Assembly: GCA_037576215.1 (NCBI GenBank)
Contig: JBANDB010000007.1
Span: 403,001 to 467,000, forward strand
Length of the DNA stretch: 64,000 nt
Direction: 5' to 3'
Source: Armillaria gallica
Lineage: Eukaryota > Basidiomycota > Agaricomycetes > Agaricales > Physalacriaceae
This document shows positions 10,151 through 20,000 of this stretch, one piece after another. The notes under the pieces were generated by a model. It did no database searches. It was not told the DNA's origin and was given only the letters and a program-made list of their open reading frames with translations. The first letter of the stretch is position 1. Every line of letters begins with the position of its first letter. The position numbers and the translations under genes were made by a program.

Positions 10151-10608
10151 ATTCGCAGATGGCGGCCGTTGGTCTAATTGCTTTTCAAATGGTCTTGTCC
10201 TTGATAAACACTTTTTCTTTCGGATGAAGTTAACTATTTACGTGGTGATGACTTTTCCGTGCGTACTCATTCATCTATGTATTTCCTTCGAAAGCTGACT
10301 ATCGGGCGTAGGATGGCATCACAAACGATCTCGTCTCTCTACACATCCTTGACTTCGCAGATTTCTGGGGGACCAACAGAAGGCATGTCGGTGAGGTTGG
10401 TCGAATGCTATGTCCTATTCATACTGATCTAGTTATGTAGCTGAAATTCAGCATTTGATGTGATCAGCTGGCGATTTCGGTACCCTCGGTCGAGAATGTT
10501 TCGGCAAAGCAAAGCGTGCGATCATGATTGAGACCTCGATTATTTAAGTGCGTTCTCCTGTCTCTAATCTTTCTTTTTCCCTCTAATATTCGCTGAAGGT
10601 TCGCGTCG
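10151..10608 (+). promoter_or_regulatory. Upstream region of the intact P gene
   Basis: Non-coding. It shares the 'gaccaacagaaggcatgtcggtgaggttggtcg' segment with the window start and with 14360-14400. A TATA-like TATTTAAG lies at about 10543-10550, roughly 60 bases before the start codon, followed by a pyrimidine-rich stretch ('cctgtctctaatctttctttttccctc'). Confidence 0.5.
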
Positions 10609-11591
10609 ATGACTGAAGGATTCACCCCTTTCAACTATCAAAGTGAAGAATACCAGACATGGTACAAAGTTGTCGGCAAACTAGATGGCCCTACACGAAC
10701 ACCCTTGGTTGTGGCGCACGGCGGGCCAGGTTAGTCTTGTTTAGTGCTTGCCGAAACACCTGTCTCATTGATATTCACTCTCCAGGTCTATCCCATGACT
10801 ACCTCCTCCCTCTTTCCGACCTCGCCACCAAGTTCTCCATTCCAGTTGTCTTCTACGACCAGATCGGAAATTCCCGCTCGACGCATCTTCCATCAAAACC
10901 GCCGTCATTCTGGACTATCGATCTCTTCATCGCCGAACTTGTCAACCTTCTCGAGCACTTCCACATCCAGGAAGGGTTTGATTTTCTCGGACATTCATGG
11001 GGAGGGATCCTCGGTCTAGAGTTCGAAGTACGACGACAGTCTGAGGGATTGCGCCACTTGGTGTTGACCAACTCGTTAGCGGATATGGGAATGTGGAACG
11101 CGTCGACTGGGGAGCTCAGCAAGGCCTTCCCGGAGGATGTACAGAAAAGACTGGCTGTCGGTGTGGCGGACATGGAAGCGTACGGCAAGGCGCTCAAGGC
11201 GTTCCACAAGAAGCACGGATGTCTCGTAGACCCGTGGCCGGAAGAGCTGGTGTACTCGATGAACCAGTCGATCAGTCCATCGGCGGATACCTCCGTTGCA
11301 GTAGGGATGTACGTGCGGTGTTTTTCTCACTATCGTTCTATATGCTAATATCCTTGTAGGTTCACGGGAGAACTGCGTACATGGACTATCATCGATCGCC
11401 TTGACCGCGTTCGTGTTCCGACTTTTGTAATCAACGGACGAGTAGATATCGCTCAGGACTTTGTCGTCGAGCCTCTCTTCAGAGGAATTCGTCAGGTCAA
11501 GTGGGTGACCATGGAGAAATCTGGTCATACACCCATGTGGGAGGAGCGGGAGAGATATATTGATTTGGTTAATGGATTCTTGTCTACGTGA
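10609..11591 (+). CDS. Proline iminopeptidase-like serine peptidase (S33, alpha/beta hydrolase)
   Basis: Three exons, 10609-10729, 10786-11308 and 11360-11591, with introns of 56 and 51 bases (GTTAGT...CCAG and GTACGT...GTAG), give 291 residues. The family removes N-terminal proline or other amino acids from peptides or amides. Visible motifs are the oxyanion hole HGGPG (37-41), the nucleophile elbow GHSWGG with Ser111, an Asp in NGRVDIAQD (Asp244) and His271 in SGHTPMWEE, a complete catalytic triad. There is no signal peptide, so it is cytosolic. Length fits fungal proline-specific peptidases. It is the only intact copy among seven in the window, lying between U1 and B2. The exact substrate cannot be told from sequence. 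Confidence 0.9.
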
Positions 11592-11969
11592 CTTGTCTAT
11601 ATATCCCTCATTTCCAGAAATGTGTCCTCCCATGACCGATACAGATACCCAAGTCCAACCATGACTGAGCTTGTCAAGTCTACAAGCAAACATCGGTTTT
11701 GCTTAATTGTTTCTCGAAGTCCATGTGTGTTATGTTCTAACTGGCGGGAGAAGCAGGGCAAATAAGCTCTCAACACGTGCATGGTGAGTAATGAATGTGG
11801 TACTCGTGTCCATACCTTGACTTCTTCACCCATTATATTCAGCTGGCATCGTCCTCAACAACTCCCTGAATCATTCCCAAGGTGCATATGTCGTTCGCGG
11901 AAGAGACACTTTGGTCTGACCTGCTCACAGATACCCAGCGAGGCGCAGCTCTCAAATTATCTGTTATCG
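11592..11969 (+). promoter_or_regulatory. P 3' flank and B2 upstream region with CACGTG E-box
   Basis: Non-coding. It contains the B-type promoter block 'aataagctctcaacacgtgcat' with CACGTG at 11774-11779, 196 bases before the B2 ATG, then 'attcagctggcatcgtcctcaaca' and 'ttcgcggaagagacactt', both conserved before B4. It probably holds the B2 promoter and 5' leader. Confidence 0.55.
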
Positions 11970-13703
11970 ATGGAACCGAAAGGCGCTACTGTTAGTCTAG
12001 TCGCTGTCGTTCGTATCAGCTCAGCTCATGTAATCCTTTTCCAGGAAATCTTTGGCTGTCGTCGTCATTGTACTACGGCAGATATGGCTCTGGGACCGCA
12101 TATCCTGTGCAACGATATCATAGTCCTTCTTCGTACTGGGCAGTCATCGGAAGATCTGGACTCGGAGACGTTGGCATCAGTCAAGGAGCACATACGTTAC
12201 CTCCAATCTGAGATCGTTGCTCGCGATGAACATCTTCAGACGCAAGCTACATCTGTCCAGCGCGAACGTGATCTTACCGTGCAGGATCTCGAAAATCATG
12301 AATCCATATTCGCCCCCATTTGACGTCTTCTGAACGATGTCTTGCTATATATCTTCCAGATGTCCATCGATGACCGCATCAACCTCGACGTGAAAACCAG
12401 CCCTTGGCTTCTCGGTTACATCTGTCACCATTGGAGAGCTCTCTCCCGTTCCTCCCCTTCCTTGTGGGCAGACGTATCCTTCGAAAGCGTGTGCTCCTCT
12501 AATCTCCCATTCGGCCGACACTCTCTATGCAAGCGTCTCCTCTCACTTTCCAGAAATGTGCCACTCAAGATCAAAATTAAAATGCTTCATACTTGTGTCC
12601 CCGATGAAACTGGTCGTGAAATTTGCCCAGGCGACGATAGAGATATCATCTGGGCAGACATAACTCTCCATTCCCAACGATGGTCCCATATATACATCGA
12701 GAAGGATCGACCATCACCGGCACCCTTTCAACTTCAAGACTTCTCCTACCATTTACCCCTGCTACACAGTATCTCTTACCTCCTGCTCGGTGCGACCCAG
12801 AATCAGGTCTGTCCTTTGTTTTCCTCAGCTCCTCTTCTCCGGGATCTCTCCTTCTTTGGGAGCATCGGCCATTGGCGGGAACTTGTACGAGTAACGCCGT
12901 TACCCCAGCTGACCAAGCTGGCGGTGACCATACTTGATGGGATAAACACAAATTCAGAATTTTACACCTGCGTGAAGGAGGCTCACGCATTGGAGGAACT
13001 ACATTTTCATGTAGAACGTCAGGCGCCGTACGATGCACGACTCTTTCCCGCCGTCGTCCATCGCAACATCCAGAAGCTGTTATTTAGCGACGACATTCCT
13101 GTTATTCTCGACCGGTGCCCTATGCCAAATTTGAAGGAACTGTTCCTTTACGAAGGTTATTCGACCTTCTTCGATGACCCAGAAGTCAGCCCTGCCGATC
13201 AAACACTCTTCCTTCGTTTCGTGGAGCGCTCAGGGTGCAACGTGCGGGACTTTCGCTGCTTCCGACCGATACCACTTTTGATGTTCCAAAGGATATGGAA
13301 ACAGTGGCCGACATCATTGACGAGCCTGATCATCACGATTTCGTCAACGACTCGAGTGGATGCCGTTCGAGAGCTGACATTTGAGGAAGGCAAACCCGGT
13401 GTTCTCCCAAATCTCCGGCATTTGACATTGCGTATGTCTGAAGGGATGTCTATCTTCGGGGATGACAGTCTTCTCAAAATGGCATCATCACGATATCCTG
13501 GGGGTTTTACGACACTCACGATAACCAGTAAGATGCTTAACGGAGCTGTCCTTAGCCAGGATACCATCACTCAAATGAAGCGTCTGCGTGAGATGAGTGC
13601 AGTAGGTGTCCGGGTGAAATTCATTTTGACTACTGAGATAGATTTCGATTATTTCGAAACCGATGAACGCTTCGCCGAGTTTGTAGAAGAGAGAAAGGCA
13701 TAG
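11970..13703 (+). pseudogene. B2, F-box protein (family B) with a nonsense codon in the F-box
   Basis: Exon 1 is 11970-11990 (MEPKGAT), the intron 11991-12044 (54 bases, GTTAGT...CCAG), and exon 2 runs to 13703. The single reading frame is open throughout except for TGA at 12321-12323, where B3 and B4 have CGA (Arg) in 'APIRRLPND'. Four codons on, CCG has become CTG (Pro to Leu). Both are C-to-T changes at CpG. Everything else looks intact: coiled coil, F-box remainder (LLYIFQMSIDDRINLDVK), an LRR-like tail and a terminal FETDERFAEFVEERKA. Readthrough or a sequencing error would restore a protein of about 559 residues. Otherwise it is a young pseudogene. Confidence 0.8.
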
Positions 13704-13921
13704 TGATATAGTAGAATACAATCGCGCCTGTTGAAGGAATGGGTATTCTAAAGAATGCGAACAAACATTATCCTACAAACCTAAACTTTCAAAATTTAAA
13801 CGCACAATGAGATTAAACAACACTTGGCTGTTTGCTACAATAGAAAGTTGCCAGAAATAATCAGCGTGGGGGAAAAGATTCTCGTAACCGAATCTCGCAA
13901 ATGAATATTATGAATGCTCGG
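13704..13921. other. B2 3' flank
   Basis: AT-rich non-coding sequence, with no gene or conserved module seen. Confidence 0.5.
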
Positions 13922-14110
13922 TCGAACGAAAAGACTTGTGCAAAATGATGGTTCTGAACACGCCGCGGCGACGCGGCCTGGAACACGTATCACACGCGAC
14001 GCGGTTGTTTGAATATATTTGGCGAACTTCCAACTTGACTCTAACCTGTACCACCACTACCGAAGGCCAGCTGCCACAGATACGACAACCACTAAGTTTG
14101 AACGCTATGT
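13922..14110 (+). promoter_or_regulatory. Relic copy of the DOT5-like gene promoter and start
   Basis: Aligns by eye to 29840-30005. Shared blocks include 'ctgaacacgccg', 'acacgcgacgcggt', 'gtttgaatatatttggcga', 'cttccaac', and 'gtaccaccactaycga'. The next bases correspond to the start codon of the peroxiredoxin gene, but ATGGCC there is AAGGCC here, and a few coding bases follow ('agctgc..cagatacgac'). No further exons follow; U2 begins immediately. It is a dead, non-tandem copy of a promoter plus first codons. Confidence 0.7.
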
Positions 14111-14350
14111 GGATACCACATTTTCTCAATTCGGCGAGCTATGTCCGAGTTACGACTTCTTCTCGATAGTACAAACCTTCTCTTCAACTTTCAAGTGATT
14201 CGTCACGAAGAATATCGACAATTCGTCTTCATCAATTCTTGGCCAGACAACAAGGTGTCCTTTCGAGAATCTGGCGCCTTTTCTGGTACGGAAACTCATC
14301 TTGCGAAGCTGACTAGTCGACCGAAGATCGGCATTTTATCGTTCCACGGA
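14111..14350 (+). pseudogene. U2, truncated copy of the U unit
   Basis: Matches the middle of the third U copy: 'tcaattcggcgagctatgtccgagttacgacttcttctcga', then 'gtgattcgtcacgaagaatatcgacaattcgtcttc', then 'ctggcgccttttctggtacggaaact'. The 5' part has been replaced by the DOT5 promoter relic. Its mirror counterpart is U6 at 49690-50115. Confidence 0.55.
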
Positions 14351-14514
14351 CATCGTAGATTTTTGAATACCCAGGGGACCTGCGTGGTGGGGTTGGCTGA
14401 TTACTATGTTCTATTCTACCGATGTACTGTAAGGTCGAGAGTTTTTCCGTGATTGGGACCTTCCACTGTTTCCGTGCGTCTTCTTGCCCTAACATTCACT
14501 GAAGAATCACGTCG

Positions 14515-15165
14515 ATGAATGGATTCAGCCCTTTCAATTATAAAGGCGAAGGCTTTGTACCAGGCTGTCGGCAGCCTCCATAGCCATACATAGACTTATT
14601 TAGTACTTGCCGAAATGCCTGTCTCATCGATAAACAGGTCCATCCCCCGACCTTGGTACTATCTTCTCTGTCAGGGTCAGCTTCTACGACCAACTAGGAG
14701 AAACTCTGGTTCGGCGCATCGCTCATTGAAGCCATTGTCATTCTGGTCTATTGATATCCTCATCAACAAACTGGCCAACCTTCTGGGCAGATCCGCATCC
14801 AGGACGGGTTCGATTTTCTTGGCCTTCATGGAGCAGGCCACTCAGTTTAGAGTTCGAGGTACACAGGCACTGCGCCACTTGGCTTTTACCAACTTGTTAG
14901 TAGATATGAGGCGTCGACTAGGAAATTGAGTGAGGCCTTCCCGGATGATGTATAGTATATCCCATCGACTAATCGATGAGTGCGGATGTCTCCGTGCAGT
15001 GGGAACGTAGGTGGCCATTTCATTCTTGTTCTTGGTGCTTGCTGACAGACCGTGTAGGTTCGGAGAGCTGAGTGCATGGACCATCTCTATCATATCTTAC
15101 GGCTTTGTCGTCGAGCCTATATTTCCGATAGGCATGATGATACGACCACTCCGCCGTTGGACTCC
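14515..15165 (+). pseudogene. Relic P2 of proline iminopeptidase-like hydrolase
   Basis: Begins ATGAATGGATTCAGCCC at the position of the P start codon, followed by 'tttcaattataaaggcgaagg'. Second-exon blocks ('cattctggtctattgatatcctcatcaacaaactggccaacctt') survive. The nucleophile motif region reads 'cttggccttcatggagcaggccactcag', with GHSWGG destroyed, and an early stop follows. The same lesion is seen in P6 on the other arm (about 49180-49215), so the two are copies of one dead gene. Confidence 0.75.
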
Positions 15166-15997
15166 TGAAACAGTGCGCTCTTAGCGTCTGAGACATAACT
15201 TGTGTCTAGCTAGGTATAACACCATTCTTTGCGTCAGTGTTTTTCTTAGAAATGATTCGTGATAAGGACCGAATACAGAATTTTGAAACGTTCCTTCATG
15301 ATTGACCTCGTGCTCTGACTTCCAAGTTACCTAATGATTCAAAGCACAGATTTACCTATTCATGACGAGTCATAGGCTGTATGTTCAACCCACACCACTT
15401 GCGTGGCATCGCTGCAAAGGCATCAGAAGGCATGGTCCACCTTCTGAGTCCGACAGTCTAGACTTATTCATGGTTTACGCTTAGGTCTACTCCAATGGCA
15501 AGCAGCAGATTGCAGTAACTGTTTTCTCTCAACGCTATAATTGCATGGGATTAGTCTACTTCGAATAGTATCGCCATACAGTGACTGGCGGGATGGCGGC
15601 GGGGAACATCAACCGCCACTTCCAATGTACTAAATCTTCGTATCCCCATAACCTGATCGCTATCTTTGCACGAACGAGCCCAGTCACTGGTAACGATGGT
15701 CGGAGAAGGTTCCCACCGCGGTAAGAGACTATTTTTGACTGATTCTTCTTCACTCGGTTCCGCCACGGACCGTGCATAATAAAGCATACCAGCTTAACGA
15801 TTCTTGACCGCGTCATACACGTCATTCGTTCCCCCATTCGACCTGGGCGCACATCCACCTGTATTTTGGTTTCTACTCCACGACTGATGACCTCTGTCGC
15901 CCAGAGAAGACAAGTCGGAAAGCTATAAGACAGGGATCAGACCAGCAAGTATTATTCTCAAGCCCTCACAACTCTACAGCTTATATCTTACTTTACA
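15166..15997 (+). promoter_or_regulatory. P2 3' flank and C3 promoter
   Basis: No gene is seen. The second half repeats the C1 and C2 upstream block ('ggcgggatggcggcggggaacatcaa', 'ccataacctgatc', 'agtcactggtaacgatggt'). TATAAGA lies at 15924-15930, 74 bases before the C3 start, followed by the conserved leader 'accagcaagtattattctcaagccctcacaactctacagctta'. Confidence 0.6.
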
Positions 15998-16522
15998 ATG
16001 TTCGCTCATATCTCTGTGTCCGCTCTCCTGGCTTTACCTCTCCTTGCCAGCGCCGGGGTCATCCCTGTCGTCCTTCCCCGTGATGATATCACAGGCAGGC
16101 AGGTTACAATTTCCCCAGTCCTTCCCACCCTTCCCCGTGCTGTTGTCATGGGCAGACAGGTTGTAACGATCTCGCCGATCATCTCCCCAGTCCTTCCCCG
16201 TGAAGATGGTACCGATATCGTGGGGAGACAGATTACTATTCCAGCTTTACCCGCTCCTCCCGCAATTCCAGTTCTTCCCACACTAAAAGGCAGGCAACTT
16301 CCGGCCCTACCTGCTACTCCGGCACTGCCTGCTACTCCTGCTCTTCCCGCTACTCCCGTTCTTCCTGTTCTTGCAGGTAGACAAGTTCCTGCCCTTCCTG
16401 CTCTACCTGCTACTCCTGCCCTCCCCGCTACTCCTGTTCTCCCCGCTCTTCCCGTTCTTGCAGGTAGGCAGGTTGTTACGGGCTCTCCAGTCATCTTCCC
16501 AGTCCTTCCTCGTGGAGAATGA
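15998..16522 (+). CDS. C3, secreted Ala/Leu/Pro repeat protein
   Basis: An intronless 174-residue protein. The signal peptide [20 protein letters not shown] is almost that of the hydrophobin H ([20 protein letters not shown]). The mature chain is made of blocks opened by GRQ (TGRQVTIS, MGRQVVTIS, VGRQITIP, KGRQLPAL, AGRQVPAL, AGRQVVTG), each followed by Ala-Leu-Pro/Thr-Pro runs. It contains no cysteine after the signal peptide. The gene ends LPRGE before TGA. The mirror copy is C4. It is a surface or wall protein by prediction, and its role is unknown. The repeat suggests extended polyproline-like structure. Functional comparison with fungal repellent-type repeat proteins is only an inference. 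Confidence 0.85.
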   Translation: MFAHISVSALLALPLLASAGVIPVVLPRDDITGRQVTISPVLPTLPRAVVMGRQVVTISPIISPVLPREDGTDIVGRQITIPALPAPPAIPVLPTLKGRQLPALPATPALPATPALPATPVLPVLAGRQVPALPALPATPALPATPVLPALPVLAGRQVVTGSPVIFPVLPRGE

Positions 16523-16526
16523 TTTC

Positions 16527-16612
16527 GTGAGTAGCGCTTTCTCTTGAGTTGATAATATGCTCACATTGTGGTCCAACAGAACGGCCTTGTTTTTCTTGAC
16601 TGCGCCCAAAGT
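16527..16612 (+). other. Relic of hydrophobin last intron and last exon behind C3
   Basis: Bases 16527-16579 (GTGAGT...CAG, 53 bases) match the last hydrophobin intron in place and size. The flanking codons read ENDF | NGLVFLDCA in the hydrophobin frame, compare DNNF | NGLVSLGCT in H. The C3 frame stops inside this relic (TGA at 16520-16522). Confidence 0.7.
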
Positions 16613-16902
16613 TCCATGAATCAGAGCTGCATTCGTTTGTTAGATACATAAAATAGATCGAGAAAATAGTATTGCCAGGTAGTAGCAAATGTCCTTACAT
16701 GTATAAAAAATCCTGTCGTTTGGAGTTTATTGTAAAAGTCCCCTGGACGCCAAGTAATAGCACTCCTCGTCAATAGGTGGCACAATGAAGCTACGTAAAA
16801 ATCAGACAAGCGATGGTCAATCTTCATTTCGTCTCGGAAATTAGTCGCTGTTCCAACTTCTCTACAAATACTAATTCACGAACTATATGACATTGAACTC
16901 TA
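16613..16902. other. Convergent 3' region between C3 and A2
   Basis: No gene. It holds the C/H-type 3' flank ('cattcgtttgttagatacataaaatagat', 'gaaaatagtattgc'), which recurs behind C1, C2, C4 and H, and then A-type 3' flank ('atttcgtctcggaaattagtcgctg'). Confidence 0.5.
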
Positions 16903-18041
16903 TCAACTTGTATATTCGACGACATCTACATCGAGCATGTTTCTCTTATCCACACGCTGGAGCTTTTTATGGACCCATTCTATGAAATGCGGCGCTTCCC
17001 AGGAAGGAAGGCAATCAACGTGCTGTTTGAACAACACCTTCAGTCGTCGGAACACCTTCATGTCCGGACCTGTTAAGATCTCATCCAACATCGAGAATTG
17101 TATCGCCAAATCTTCTAGGTTGACGGACCCCCCATCATAGTGCCCAGGAGGTACGACCACCAGCGTCAGGGTCTCCATCATGATAGGTCCATTAGCGCCA
17201 TTCAGAGAATCGATCAACCATGTCATGACCCTGGTATGCCAACCGTCTCGTTTGCACTCCATCTTAATCTGCAATGTCGGCATAGTCAAGGGAAGCAAGT
17301 CGGGCTGTGCAGGCCAACTTGAGAGGGTGCCAATATTGAATCCTTCAGTCAGATCATGAGTACGTGCTATACAGAAAGATAAGGGCGTCACTCACTAACT
17401 TCACTGATCCGAATGTCCAAGTTCTTCAATGACCTGGATGCCGCACCCACAAAGACACATATGGAAGACAAGTATTCGCCAGGGGGGTATTTGATGCAAA
17501 GCTCGCGGAGGGAATTGACGTACATCGCTCGTAGCTCCCACCGACGGATGAGCAATTCTACAACAGAAGCATGAAACGACGTCCTACACATCGATATCTT
17601 GGTGATCCTCGGAAACGGCTCGTCGAGGTTCATAGTAGGAGGTTCTTCCAGAACATTCCTCTGGAATCGTATATAATTCAAATCAAGGCTCGTCAACCCG
17701 CGTAGCTGAGAGACAAGGTGGTGTAAAGACCACGGATTGAAAAATTGGATCGTATCGAGGTGGAGTGCAGTGAGGTTTGGAAGAGAAGAGAGGAATGGGG
17801 TCAAGCTGGGGATATTATCGGAATTTCGGCGTATCGTGATTTTCTTGATGTACGGGAGGATTTTCTGGTAGGATGGCTCATCGTTGAGCGTATGATTCAG
17901 CTCGATGCTATGAAAAAGGTGTACGCGGGTGCAAATGGAGAACAGTCGGCAGACAAAAGAACAAGCGAAGAGCACGTCTTTGTCATCCCAGAGGTAATCG
18001 ATGATCTCCTCGATGAGCTCAGGTGGGATGATAAGCTGCAT
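16903..18041 (-). CDS. A2, F-box protein (family A), intact
   Basis: Exons 18041-17392 and 17317-16903 (minus strand), intron about 74 bases, 354 residues. The N-terminal F-box is MQLIIPPELIEEIIDYLWD with FACSFVCRLFSICTRVHLF. Leucine-rich stretches follow (LPNLTALHLDTIQFF, LRGLTSLDLNYIRF). The C-terminal exon carries the family signature MPTLQIKMECKRDGWHTRVMTW and MVETLTLVVVPP-like text. It should act as an SCF ubiquitin-ligase receptor with unknown substrate. The acceptor is inferred from phase and from the matching 'cAAG|TTGGCC' context in A4. It is convergent with C3, and its upstream region is interrupted by a minisatellite, which may affect expression. Confidence 0.78.
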
Positions 18042-18289
18042 TGCATGTCAGTAGGTTTCTAGATTTTGTCCGGTGCATCACGTACAGGATTGCGCTTCGT
18101 TGCAGTTGCTTGGACCAAAATTTCGATGCCGGGCAAGGGTGGGTTGGGAGCCGATGTCAGCGGGATTCGGGATTAGGTGAATTCCCTTTCAGTACAGCGT
18201 AAATATCTGTACTGCTGTTGTAGTTCGATGGGGTCAAGCACGAATGCTATGGATTTATCAATCTAGTTCCAAGGGTTGAGTGATTGGAG
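18042..18289. promoter_or_regulatory. A2 upstream region
   Basis: Non-coding A-type leader sequence ('cggtgcatcacgtacaggattgcgcttcgttgcagttgcttgga'), shared with the A3, A4, A5 and A6 upstream regions, then low-complexity sequence leading into the minisatellite. Confidence 0.5.
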
Positions 18290-18850
18290 ATAATGTGTGG
18301 GGTAAATGGGGATAATAGCGTGCTTGGTGAGATGTGGATTGTGAGAATGATGTGGTGTGATCAGAAATAGTATTGTTGGTAATGGTCAAGAATGGTAATG
18401 TGGGTTTGTGGATGGAATGGCAATATGGTGTGTGATTGGTGTCGAGAATGATAATATTGGAGTGGTCGAGAATGGTAATACTGGCTGTTGTCGAGAATGG
18501 TGATACTGGGAATGGAAATGTAGCTGGTATTCGAGAATGATAATGTTGTGGGTAATCGAGAATGGTAATATCGTGGTTTGGTATCGGGAATGGTAATATT
18601 GTTGGTTGGAGTCGAGAGTGGTAATATTGCTGGTTGGTAATGGGAATAGTAATATTGCTGGTTGGTGTCGGGAATGGGTAATATCGTTGGTTGGAGTCGA
18701 GAGTGGTAATATTGCTGGTTGGTAATGGGAATGGTAATATTGCTGGTTGGTGTCGAGAATGGAGATGTTGTTGGAATTCGAGAATGATAATGCTGTTGGT
18801 AATCGAGAATGATAATATTGCTGGTATCCGAGAATGGTTTGTTAAGCTCT
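18290..18850. repeat. Degenerate minisatellite upstream of A2
   Basis: About fifteen to twenty imperfect copies of a unit near 28-32 bases, with core 'tcgagaatggtaatattg' and a 'ctggttggt' spacer. Variants include 'gagaatgataatgttg' and 'gggaatggtaatatcg'. The long open frame on the minus strand is simply the translated repeat (YYHSR-type runs). It lies within about 250 bases of the A2 start and is absent from the A3, A4 and A6 upstream regions. Confidence 0.85.
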
Positions 18851-19249
18851 TGTAAAATCTCTTGAGGTGCTGAAATATTCAGGTCTTGTAATCTTGTGGT
18901 GTAATCTGTGGGGTAATTGTCTCTGAATTGTTCTACTCCTACTTTCACATATTTATACTATTCTACTGTTTGTATCTAGGTTTGTTCAATCCAGTGGTTG
19001 GCTATGTTAGACCAGTGCCTATGACACTGGTTTTATGCAGCGTGTACTGACTTTAGCCTGTGTTCACACTGGTTCCTGCCTGTGTGAGTACTGGCTTGAT
19101 CCTATGTTCTACATTTCTATTCCTTCTACACTCCTTCCTTCTTTACTAGTATTCCCTTGTTAAGTCTGGCTTCAGCCTGACACCGACACTGATAATCTGT
19201 TTATCATGCAATTAAAGCAGGCTTTTAAATAATTCTGAAAAGTCTACGT
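18851..19249. other. Minisatellite flank, no gene seen
   Basis: Includes GT/CT-rich direct repeats of the type 'gactggtttta..tgtgtactgactttagcctgtgttcacactggttcctgcctgtg' (about 19020-19110). No open frame is worth reporting. Confidence 0.4.
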
Positions 19250-20000
19250 ACGGTTCCGGGACTGGTTCGCGAGTCATGTCGGTGCTGGATCCTTGAAGGG
19301 ATCGATATGATGGTGACTGGTGAAGATCTGGATCAGATCGGTCCGAGTATCAACTACGAATCACGTGATGGCTGTGCTGAAGGGTCTCGGCCCTCAACCC
19401 GCAACAAGTACCCATATTTTATTCGACTTGACTCCTAGCTTTAGTACTACTTATCTGCAAGTTTCATTTGTCCTGCACCTCCCAGAACCCTGGCCGCAGA
19501 TTTGAGAGCTGGGCTCAAGTCTGTGTGGAACGGTAGTATTCTATGGTCAGGACAAGAGGTGGCAAAGGACCTTTTCATCGCCGGGTACTTACCTTTCCCT
19601 TTGTTCAGTCGACCAAGTTGTTGCTCACTGTGTTTATTCCAGGCTGGAATTCTGTCTCTTATCTAACCCTTCACACAAGCCGACGCAACCAGCTATGTCC
19701 CTTGATGTACAGGACCTTCGGAGCAAAGGAAAATCGCAAGTCCGATGAACAGAACATCCAACGTTCACTGCTCCTGTCCTAATTTCCGTACGTCTCTTTC
19801 AGATAATCCTTCTTCCCAACTCTCACAGCCACTGAAGATTCACATCGTTCGGCCGGAGGATTCGACAGACCAAGGCAAAGAGTACCAGACGAGGAGCCTT
19901 AATGAAATCTTATGCGCATCCATTTTTTTTGCGACGCGCGCGCCAGGTCTGCCGCGTTTGGTACATGCCAACTTAATGACCATCCCTCTGATAGCTACCA
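19250..20000 (+). pseudogene. A-upstream flank, then P7, a very decayed P relic
   Basis: Bases 19255-19420 match the A3 upstream flank near 24840-24960 ('gaagatctggatc', 'cggtccgagtatc'). Around 19790-19890, 'cactgaagattcacatcgttcggcc' and 'caaagagtaccag' match the start region of the P genes, and 'gcgcgccaggtctgccgcg' may be what remains of the HGGPG region. No frame is left. Its position between A2 and B3 corresponds to P5, which lies between A4 and B5 in the other arm. Confidence 0.4.

Noticed and set aside
16006..16494. Long minus-strand open frame with collagen-like Gly-Arg-Ala-Gly pattern opposite C3 (also 47015-47680 opposite C4)
   Set aside because: It is the antisense reading of the Ala/Leu/Pro codon repeat. 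It has no promoter or leader of its own, while the sense frame has a signal peptide and TATA box.
18290..18850. Repeat array as a CRISPR
   Set aside because: The units are degenerate without unique spacers, and the sequence is from a eukaryote.
18361..18948. A 195-codon minus-strand frame rich in Tyr, His, Ser, Asn and Pro
   Set aside because: It lies wholly in the minisatellite and only reflects the repeat unit. No other sign of a gene.
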